The position numbers and the translations under genes are program-made. This document shows, one piece after another, positions 1 through 5,413 of a stretch of DNA of 5,413 bases. Source of the stretch: Verrucomicrobiota bacterium (GTDB lineage Bacteria > Verrucomicrobiota > Verrucomicrobiia > Verrucomicrobiales > DEV007); the NCBI GenBank assembly GCA_020630835.1, contig JAHDIL010000153.1, forward strand, positions 1 through 5,413, read 5' to 3'. Below the pieces are notes generated by a model that saw nothing but the letters and a program-made list of their open reading frames with translations, ran no database searches and was not told where the DNA came from. How positions within the stretch are numbered: the stretch's first letter is position 1; each line of letters opens with the position of its first letter.

Positions 1-1
1 A

Positions 2-1669
2 GTCGAGGCGCTCGGGCGACCGCAGACCGCTGCGTTTACCGCCACGGCTACTCCAGAAGTGCAGGATGATATTCAGAAGGTCCTAGCCCTTCAAGATCCC
101 TTTGTTACCGTCAGCGGATTCGCCCGTCCAAATCTAAGTTTGAGCGTAATTCACTGTGCTGGGAACCGCGAAAAGTATGATCGCCTGGAGCGGTTGATCC
201 AATCTCAGCGCACAGGGATTATCTATTGTTCCACACGCAAGAAAGTAGAGGAGGTAGCGGCCTCTCTTCACGCTAATAAAGTGAAACTAGTCGCTTATCA
301 TGGAGGCATGGAAGATCGCGATCGTGCCTGGGCGCAGAAAGTCTTTCTGGACAGGACCTATGACGTCGTGGTGGCTACCAATGCCTTTGGCATGGGGATC
401 GATCGTCCGGATGTGCGTTTTGTCGCCCACTTCGACATCCCTGGTTCCATGGAGGCCTACTACCAGGAGGCAGGCCGAGCAGGGCGTGATGGAGATCCCT
501 CTGTCTGCGAGCTCCTCTTCAACTATGCCGACACACGGACGCAGGAATTTTTCATAGAGGGGAACAACCCCGATCCCTCTCTTATTTGTGATATCTATCG
601 CACCCTTCTGCAGTCGGCTGGCCCTGACAATGAAGCTATTACGGTAACGATTAAAGATTTAGCTAGCCTGGTTAATGTAAAAAACACCATGCAGGTGAGT
701 AGCGCGCTCTCCCAGCTCCTCCGGGCTGGGCATATCGAGCGCTTTGATGTTCCAGGCACTCGCACCCGAGGCACGCGGATCACCGACATTTCGGTGTCCG
801 AGTCGCAACTCAATATCGATTACCAAGCCCTACAGGAAAAGGAACGTCGTGATCGCTCGAAGCTGGATGCCATGATTCGCTTCTGCTATGACGAGGACAC
901 CTGCCGCCAAGTTTCCATCCTCAATTATTTCGGAGAGCCTGATGCTAAATCCTGCGGCTGCTGTGATATTTGTGATTCCAGTTCAGCATCTGACCGACGG
1001 CCCCCAACGGAGAGTGAGTTTACCGTCGTCCAGAAAGCCCTCAGCGGCGTGGCGAGGACATGCGGTAAATTGCCGTCTGGCGATTGGGAACCCCGTTTTG
1101 GGAAGGGGAAAATCGTGCAAATGCTTGTTGGTAGCAAAGCTCAGGAGGTTGTCCAGGCTCGTCTAGATCAGCTCTCCACCTTTGGGGTGTTGTCCGATTA
1201 TGGCACTAACTACGTCTATAACTTGGTTAACGCACTTGAGAAGGTAGGACTCATTCAAACGCGCAAGACGCCTTATCCACTGGTAGCCATTACCAAAAGA
1301 GGTGCTGAGGTGATGCGGGGAGATAACGGATTCCGATTAGCGTGGCCATCCACGGAACCCAGCCCCAAAGAGAGAAAGAAAGCAGCACAAAGTAAGGGAA
1401 ACTTTCTCTCACCAGAAGAGCTCGAGGCTTTCGAGCTCGATGATGAACTTTATGATCAATTGAAAGAGATCCGCACCGACCTAGCGGCCAAGGCGGGAAA
1501 TGTTCCAGCATACGTAATTTTCAGCAACCAAACTCTTGAGCACCTCGCGAGAGTTAAACCAAGCAACGAAACGGAAGCTCTGCGCATCAAAGGAATTGGG
1601 AAACTAAAGGCGGAGCGTTATCTTCCTCCCTTTATTGAAGCGATTTCAGGTCATCAGAGTTTAGAGTAA
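2..1669 (+). CDS. recQ: ATP-dependent DNA helicase RecQ, C-terminal part (5' end outside window)
   Basis: This is a 3'-5' superfamily 2 DNA helicase that acts in recombinational repair and replication-fork processing. The reading frame is open to the left edge, so the gene starts outside the window. Residue numbers count from the first full codon at position 2. Motif III (TATAT, about 13-17) comes first, followed by motif IV (GIIYCSTRKKVE, about 72-83), motif V (VVATNAFGMGID, about 123-134) and motif VI (YYQEAGRAGRDG, 153-164). The RecQ zinc site is complete, with Cys301, 318, 321 and 324 in C-x16-C-x2-C-x2-C spacing. An RQC winged helix (about 335-440), a basic linker and an HRDC domain (about 482-549, with RIKGIGKLKAERY) follow. 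An extra segment of about 85 residues (191-274) that looks like a winged helix separates the helicase core from the zinc site; E. coli RecQ lacks it. The Walker A and DEAH motifs, expected in roughly 200 missing residues, cannot be checked. A GTG at position 59 is not the start, because motif III lies upstream of it in frame. The stop is TAA, and the gene converges on secDF. Confidence 0.97.
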   Translation, partial: VEALGRPQTAAFTATATPEVQDDIQKVLALQDPFVTVSGFARPNLSLSVIHCAGNREKYDRLERLIQSQRTGIIYCSTRKKVEEVAASLHANKVKLVAYHGGMEDRDRAWAQKVFLDRTYDVVVATNAFGMGIDRPDVRFVAHFDIPGSMEAYYQEAGRAGRDGDPSVCELLFNYADTRTQEFFIEGNNPDPSLICDIYRTLLQSAGPDNEAITVTIKDLASLVNVKNTMQVSSALSQLLRAGHIERFDVPGTRTRGTRITDISVSESQLNIDYQALQEKERRDRSKLDAMIRFCYDEDTCRQVSILNYFGEPDAKSCGCCDICDSSSASDRRPPTESEFTVVQKALSGVARTCGKLPSGDWEPRFGKGKIVQMLVGSKAQEVVQARLDQLSTFGVLSDYGTNYVYNLVNALEKVGLIQTRKTPYPLVAITKRGAEVMRGDNGFRLAWPSTEPSPKERKKAAQSKGNFLSPEELEAFELDDELYDQLKEIRTDLAAKAGNVPAYVIFSNQTLEHLARVKPSNETEALRIKGIGKLKAERYLPPFIEAISGHQSLE

Positions 1670-1743
1670 ACTCCCGCAGCTTTGTGCAAAGCGCTTGCCA
1701 TACGAAATGCCGAGAAGAGGGTGCTCGCTTATTGGCACGCAGA

Positions 1744-1761
1744 GCGTGGTTTGCGTGGTTT
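1744..1761. repeat. 9-bp tandem duplication in the recQ 3' region
   Basis: The 9-mer GCGTGGTTT occurs twice back to back (1744-1752 and 1753-1761). It lies in the non-coding stretch between the recQ stop and the terminator. A weak hairpin follows at once: GGGCGG at 1763-1768 can pair with CCGCCC at 1788-1793 around a 19-nt loop, and no T-run follows it. No ORF, tRNA or recognised RNA family is visible between 1670 and 1853. The repeat is real in the sequence, but no function is implied. Confidence 0.5.
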
Positions 1762-1853
1762 GGGGCGGAAAAACAAGCTTTAGCACCCCGCCCGATGGAT
1801 CAAAGCAACCATCAGCACTCATTAGGCTAAAAGGCGAGGTCTGCGGAAAACAT

Positions 1854-1888
1854 AAAAAGCCGATCCCCGGTTGAGGAATCGGCTTTTT
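1854..1888. terminator. Bidirectional intrinsic terminator between recQ and secDF
   Basis: A perfect inverted repeat pairs AAAAAGCCGAT (1854-1864) with ATCGGCTTTTT (1878-1888) around a 13-nt loop. The loop can add a few G-C pairs if one base is bulged. Read on the plus strand, the G+C-rich stem ends in TTTTT (1884-1888) and would stop recQ transcripts. Read on the minus strand, the same stem ends in TTTTT (complement of 1854-1858), only 26 nt after the secDF stop codon, and would stop the tgt-yajC-secDF transcript. This fits the convergent arrangement of the two units. Confidence 0.92.
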
Positions 1889-1914
1889 AAAAGAGTTACC
1901 AAGGTGACCAACCG

Positions 1915-4518
1915 CTAGGCAGGTGAGGTTGTGGCATCAATCTTCGCTTGCTCAGTATCGAGCACCTCGCGGCGGAGATTTGTTCCAGAGCGTTTGGCCC
2001 ACCAGAGAACGATCGGTGCAGCGACGAAGATGGACGAGTAGGTTCCCACGACAACACCAACAACGAGAGTGAGAGCGAAGTTGCGGAGAGCCGGGCCACC
2101 AAAAATCCACAGAACACCAACCGTGATTAAAGTTGTGATACTTGTTAGTAAGGTCCGTGCGAGAGTTTTGTTCAGAGCTATATTAATGATGTCTTTCACG
2201 TTACCCCTCTTCATTTGAAGGGTTTCACGAACTCGGTCAAAGACAACGATAGTGTCATTAATCGAGTAACCGGCGATGGTTAGGAAGGCACCTACAGTGA
2301 TGAGAGTCATCTCTTGACCCACAAGAGTGGTAATACCCGCAACAATGACGAGGTCATGCACCAGAGCGAAGATGGCACCTAGCGCAAAAGCGAACTCGAA
2401 GCGCAATGTTACGTAAAACATGATGGCCAGAATGCCGATGCCGAGGGCGATCGCAGATGAGGTTAGCATCGATTTACCAACGGCAGAACCGACTGAACTA
2501 ATCGAGGCATCGCTCACGTCAACGCCGAGATCTTTGGAGATCTCGGAAAGAATAGTCTCAGCGCTGTCATCAGGAGCACGGACAAGGAAGAACTCTCCAT
2601 CCGCCCCGACTGGGTTCTGAGTCTGGACAATGGGCGTTCCGGCCAGTTCGAGGTCCGCTAGGGCATCTTCGATACCGGCTTGGGTCAGTCCTTCAGATGA
2701 TTGGATTTCAATCGCGTCACCACCCTTCAGCTCTACGCCACGAGGGTCTAGGAGAGGGACAATGATGAGTGAAGCCACAAAAGCGATGATTGATACGAAA
2801 GACAGAGCTCTACGCTTTCCTAGAAAATCGATCTGCTTGCCCGGAACGATGTTCGCGAAAGTAAGCTTCTTGATAACATTCCAGTGCAAGGCCCATTTAA
2901 AGGCGACGCGGCAGACGATAAGTGCCGCAAACATGGACGCAAGGATACCTATGATCAAAGTGATGGCGAAGCCTTTCACCGTCCCCTCAGCAAAGGCGTA
3001 GAGGAGAACAGCGGTGATCAGAGTCGTAATGTTAGCGTCGATAATCGCTGAGAAGGCTTTTTCAAAAGCGGTATTGATGGCGGCACCGAGGCTCTTGCCC
3101 GCTGCCATCTCCTCACGCAGTCGCTCATAGATGAGGACGTTGGCATCGATAGCGACACCAATGGTCAGGATGATCCCGGCGATGCCAGGGAGGGTCAGGG
3201 TGAAACCGAAGAGTGCCATCGCGCCGAAGATGATGGCGATGTTTATGCCTAAGCCTATGAGGGCGAGGATCCCCGCGAAGCGGTAATAGATAAGGATGAA
3301 GAACAGTGTGATGGCAAGACCGGCGATACCCGCGTAGAGCCCCTGCTTAACGGTAGCCTCGCCGAGGGTGGGGGAGATGTAGTTTGAGTGCGCTATGTAA
3401 ATCGGATTCTCAAGCGGGTTTTCGAGAGAGGCAGCCAGAGACTCCGCCTCCTCCTGCGTGAAGTCACCGGTTATGATACAGTTGCTGGAGAAAGGCTCGT
3501 TGATGTTCGGTGCTGAGATGACCTCTTCATCGACGATGATGGCCAGCGGGCGGCCCACGTTCTCGCGGGTAAGCGTGCCCATGATTTTCGCGCCATCCGA
3601 AGTGAAATCAACGGCGATCGCGTCTCCGCCTTGTCCGAAAGTCCGGCGCGCACCCTTGATGCTGCCACCCTTCATATCGCGGTTAATCTTGACCAGTTCG
3701 TAGCGGGTGGGTTCGGTGATGCCGGCCTCTATCTCCTCATCAGTCAGCACATAGGGGAGCGCTTCGAAACCAGGCACGACTTGCTGCCCTAAGGCGACTT
3801 GCTGTGCCATAAAGCGGCTGTTGGGATGCGTCACTGAGAAGGTGAGCTCGGCCACTTGAGCAATTTTGTCTTTGATCTCTTGCAGCTTTTCAGGTTCGAC
3901 ACCTGGCATTTGTAGAAAAATGCCGTCCTTACCTGATTTTGCTAAGATGATCTCTTTCGTTGAAAGCGCATTCAGGCGCTTCATGAGGACGTCGATGACC
4001 TGATCCTGCATGGCAGGGGTCACTTCATTTCCCTCTTTTGGTTGGATCTTTACCTCCATGGAGACACCCCCCTGGAGTTCGATACCTTTCTCCATACCAA
4101 AGGTTTGGAAGAGAAGGAGAGCGGCCGCTGTCACGACGACGGCAAGGACAGCGCCGATGATGCGCTTGGCACGATCTTTCTCGGCTACGGCGTAGGCGAT
4201 GAAACCGATGAGCAGAGCAAGCGCCCCGGCGAATAGCAGGCCCGGGTGGGCTTGTGCCTCTGGGGTAGATGTCGTGGCCTCCGGAGCGGTAGCGGGCGCG
4301 GCGATGGTTTCGGTAGACTCGACGGCAGCCGGCTCTTGCGCAGGTGCTGTCTCAGAGGCTACTGCTTCAGCGGCTTCGGCGCCCTCAATGAGTGCGGTAG
4401 CAGGTTTCTCAGCTGGGGGTGTAGGCTTATCAGCTGGAGCGACGGCTTCGGAGTTTGATGGGGCCACAGCTTCTGCTGGCTTATCTTCCGTAGCTTGATT
4501 GGGTTTCGAATCGGCCAT
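1915..4518 (-). CDS. secDF: Fused protein translocase subunit SecDF
   Basis: This inner-membrane accessory subunit of the Sec translocon uses the proton gradient to help draw preproteins through SecYEG. It has 867 residues, with SecD and SecF in one chain. The SecD half has GIELQGG (145-151), a periplasmic P1 region (about 141-390) with RPLAIIVDEEVISAP (323-337), and transmembrane segments near 393-412, 414-432, 440-463, 491-510 and 515-535. The SecF half starts near 552 and has GVELKGG (594-600), the P4 region to about 680, and five more segments to about 838. Asp458 (GVAIDANV), Asp755 (SINDTIVV) and Arg788 (LARTLLTS) match the proton-relay residues Asp340, Asp637 and Arg671 of Thermus SecDF, with nearly identical spacing. 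The N-terminus is unusual: about 90 Ala/Pro/Glu-rich residues, then an additional hydrophobic segment (about 93-112) before the usual first one (about 119-138). The ATG at 4518 is the only ATG before residue 142, and GTG codon 18 is the one in-frame alternative noticed. No Shine-Dalgarno is visible. The stop is TAG. Confidence 0.98.
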   Translation of the reverse strand: MADSKPNQATEDKPAEAVAPSNSEAVAPADKPTPPAEKPATALIEGAEAAEAVASETAPAQEPAAVESTETIAAPATAPEATTSTPEAQAHPGLLFAGALALLIGFIAYAVAEKDRAKRIIGAVLAVVVTAAALLLFQTFGMEKGIELQGGVSMEVKIQPKEGNEVTPAMQDQVIDVLMKRLNALSTKEIILAKSGKDGIFLQMPGVEPEKLQEIKDKIAQVAELTFSVTHPNSRFMAQQVALGQQVVPGFEALPYVLTDEEIEAGITEPTRYELVKINRDMKGGSIKGARRTFGQGGDAIAVDFTSDGAKIMGTLTRENVGRPLAIIVDEEVISAPNINEPFSSNCIITGDFTQEEAESLAASLENPLENPIYIAHSNYISPTLGEATVKQGLYAGIAGLAITLFFILIYYRFAGILALIGLGINIAIIFGAMALFGFTLTLPGIAGIILTIGVAIDANVLIYERLREEMAAGKSLGAAINTAFEKAFSAIIDANITTLITAVLLYAFAEGTVKGFAITLIIGILASMFAALIVCRVAFKWALHWNVIKKLTFANIVPGKQIDFLGKRRALSFVSIIAFVASLIIVPLLDPRGVELKGGDAIEIQSSEGLTQAGIEDALADLELAGTPIVQTQNPVGADGEFFLVRAPDDSAETILSEISKDLGVDVSDASISSVGSAVGKSMLTSSAIALGIGILAIMFYVTLRFEFAFALGAIFALVHDLVIVAGITTLVGQEMTLITVGAFLTIAGYSINDTIVVFDRVRETLQMKRGNVKDIINIALNKTLARTLLTSITTLITVGVLWIFGGPALRNFALTLVVGVVVGTYSSIFVAAPIVLWWAKRSGTNLRREVLDTEQAKIDATTSPA

Positions 4519-4534
4519 AGTGGGTTTTTCTGGT

Positions 4535-4564
4535 CGGATAAGGGAAATAGAGCGGATAGGGAAA
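4535..4564. repeat. Imperfect direct repeat in the yajC-secDF gap
   Basis: CGGATAAGGGAAA (4535-4547) and CGGATAGGGAAA (4553-4564) are near-identical copies, one base different in length and 18 bp apart on the plus strand. In the mRNA, which reads from the minus strand, they appear as two pyrimidine-rich UUUCCC..AUCCG blocks between the yajC stop and the secDF start. They fill most of the 50-bp gap where a ribosome-binding site would be expected. The function is unknown, and a local duplication is the simplest explanation. Confidence 0.6.
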
Positions 4565-4580
4565 GCTCTTACGCTTTCTC
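4559..4580 (-). other. Small hairpin across the yajC stop codon
   Basis: GAAAGC (4561-4566) and GCTTTC (4573-4578) form a 6-bp stem with a 6-nt loop that contains the yajC TAA stop (4569-4571). Two more positions extend the stem with one A-C mismatch when read as minus-strand RNA. No T-run follows, so it is not a typical terminator. It could affect mRNA stability or translation of the downstream secDF, but it may also be chance. Confidence 0.4.
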
Positions 4581-4937
4581 TTCTGCCTCGTCGGTGGTTT
4601 CAGTCTCGTCTTCGTCGGCCGCTTCCGGCTTGTCCTTAGAGGAAACGACGGCGCCAATCGCGCGACGTTCAAATTTCACGCTGACTCCTTCAGCGATTTT
4701 GATGGAAGCGGTCTTATCTTTGAGCCCGGTGATGATGCCGTGAATGCCGCTCTCAGTGATAACCTTATCACCGATTTTCATGGCGTCGCGCATGGCTTGT
4801 TGTTCCTTCTGCATGCGACGCTGCGGACGAATCATCACAAAATACATGAGAGCCATGATGATGATCACCGGTAGGAAAAAACCGAGTCCACCGCCTTGTG
4901 GTTGTTGGGCTTGAGCGAGAATGAGGAGGGTTTGCAT
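4569..4937 (-). CDS. yajC: Sec translocon accessory protein YajC
   Basis: YajC is a small inner-membrane protein that associates with SecDF and the SecYEG holo-translocon. The 122-residue length is typical. A short Gln/Gly-rich N-terminus leads into one hydrophobic membrane segment (about 19-37), which ends in the family hallmark IRPQRRMQKEQQ (37-48). A cytoplasmic domain follows with the conserved pattern KIGDKVITESGIHGIITGL (54-72) and a later IAEGVSVKFERRAI stretch. The last 22 residues or so are a strongly acidic, low-complexity tail. The gene lies 62 bp downstream of tgt and 50 bp upstream of secDF on the same strand, the same order as in E. coli, so cotranscription is likely. The ATG at 4937 sits just ahead of the membrane segment as expected. 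The leader before it has no evident Shine-Dalgarno. The stop is TAA. Confidence 0.97.
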   Translation of the reverse strand: MQTLLILAQAQQPQGGGLGFFLPVIIIMALMYFVMIRPQRRMQKEQQAMRDAMKIGDKVITESGIHGIITGLKDKTASIKIAEGVSVKFERRAIGAVVSSKDKPEAADEDETETTDEAEEKA

Positions 4938-4999
4938 AGCTGGTAAAATGAGGAAAGGTCAGGTCACTGAAAACAAAAAAAGACGTGCAAAGATCGTGC

Positions 5000-5413
5000 C
5001 TAGCGAGCCTTGCCACTCCGGTAGGCGGTGAGGAAGGTATCGGCGAAATCTCCGAACGTGCCGGCTTCAATAGCATGGCGGACTTGCTTCATCAAGTGGA
5101 GATAAAAGAACACGTTGTGAAGGGTGAGTAGACGCAGGCCTAGGAGCTCCTCGTTTTTAATTAAATGGCGCAAATAGCCTCGGCTGAAACCCTCACAGAG
5201 AGGGTGGGTTTCACCGGGAGGAGCGAGCGGTTCGTGTGACTTTTCCCACTTGGCATTCTTTAGGTTAATGGTGCCTTCCCGAGTGTAGGCAGTGCCGTTG
5301 CGGGCTACGCGGGTGGGTAATACGCAATCAAACATGTCGATACCTCGGGAGATGAGCTCGATGAGCTGATCCGGTTGACCAAGTCCCATGGCATAACGAG
5401 GCTTGTTTGCGGG
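5000..5413 (-). CDS. tgt: Queuine/preQ1 tRNA-guanine transglycosylase, C-terminal part (5' end outside window)
   Basis: Tgt exchanges guanine-34 in the anticodon of Asp, Asn, His and Tyr tRNAs for preQ1 on the way to queuosine. The last 137 residues are visible, against a usual total near 370-400. They begin in frame at the right edge with KPRYAMGLG (4-12). The catalytic block FDCVLPTRVARNG (28-40) holds the nucleophile Asp29, matching E. coli Asp264. SRGYLRHL and LLTLHN follow. The zinc motif is unusual: E. coli uses Cys302, Cys304, Cys307 and His333, but here the aligned residues are Glu68 (with a one-residue insertion nearby), His70, Cys73 and His99. The Cys-to-His spacing is intact. The methionine at 5389 is internal, not the start. 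The stop is TAG, 62 bp ahead of yajC. Although the zinc site differs, the family assignment is secure from the catalytic block and the gene order. Confidence 0.96.
   Translation of the reverse strand, partial: PANKPRYAMGLGQPDQLIELISRGIDMFDCVLPTRVARNGTAYTREGTINLKNAKWEKSHEPLAPPGETHPLCEGFSRGYLRHLIKNEELLGLRLLTLHNVFFYLHLMKQVRHAIEAGTFGDFADTFLTAYRSGKAR

Noticed and set aside
59..61. GTG at 59 as the start of recQ
   Set aside because: The frame is open to the window edge, and the upstream codons encode helicase motif III (TATAT), so the gene begins outside the window.
2630..3001. 123-residue plus-strand ORF inside secDF
   Set aside because: It lies wholly antisense to conserved SecD and SecF sequence, with no recognisable motif; a shadow ORF.
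4199..4498. 99-residue plus-strand ORF opposite the secDF N-terminus
   Set aside because: It is the antisense shadow of the Ala/Pro/Glu-rich tail. Its Ala/Ser-rich composition follows from the opposite-strand codons and it resembles no family I recognise.
4970..4999. T-rich run (minus strand) just after the tgt stop as a terminator
   Set aside because: A seven-T run is present, but I could find no stable stem ahead of it. The GCACG copies nearby are direct, not inverted, repeats, and operon continuity argues against termination.
4768..5076. 102-residue minus-strand ORF spanning the tgt end and yajC start
   Set aside because: It overlaps two well-supported genes in another frame and its translation is low-complexity without family motifs.
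1..5413. A novel defence, mobile or biosynthetic system in the window
   Set aside because: All long frames belong to RecQ, SecDF, YajC and Tgt. There are no transposase genes, CRISPR-like repeats, tRNA genes or unexplained large ORFs.

Overview
The window is ordinary chromosomal housekeeping DNA with four protein genes, two of them cut by the window edges. The organism looks like a diderm (Gram-negative) bacterium of moderate G+C. Three traits suggest the Planctomycetota-Verrucomicrobiota-Chlamydiota group, most likely Verrucomicrobiota: SecD and SecF fused in one polypeptide, a RecQ with an extra winged-helix segment ahead of its zinc site, and weak or absent Shine-Dalgarno sequences. The lineage is an inference from recalled family patterns, not from a search.

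Layout: positions 2-1669 (+) hold the C-terminal 555 residues of a RecQ DNA helicase, whose start lies to the left of the window. Positions 1670-1914 are intergenic and hold a strong bidirectional terminator at 1854-1888 that serves the two converging transcription units. On the minus strand, reading right to left, come the C-terminal 137 residues of tRNA-guanine transglycosylase (tgt, 5000-5413), yajC (4569-4937) and a fused secDF (1915-4518). The gaps are 62 and 50 bp and all three genes point the same way, matching the classical tgt-yajC-secD-secF operon.

Roles: SecDF and YajC work together at the inner membrane as accessory parts of the Sec translocon, using the proton gradient to help pull proteins into the periplasm. 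Tgt is a tRNA queuosine-modification enzyme that shares the operon by long-conserved linkage. RecQ is a separate DNA-repair gene.

I see no convincing undescribed system. The points most worth a second look are: (1) a degenerate zinc-binding motif in Tgt, where two of the three usual cysteines are replaced; (2) an extra N-terminal membrane segment and a roughly 90-residue Ala/Pro/Glu-rich tail on SecDF, which predicts a periplasmic N-terminus; (3) the extra winged-helix segment in RecQ; and (4) a small hairpin plus an 18-bp-spaced direct repeat in the yajC-secDF junction, which has no visible ribosome-binding site.
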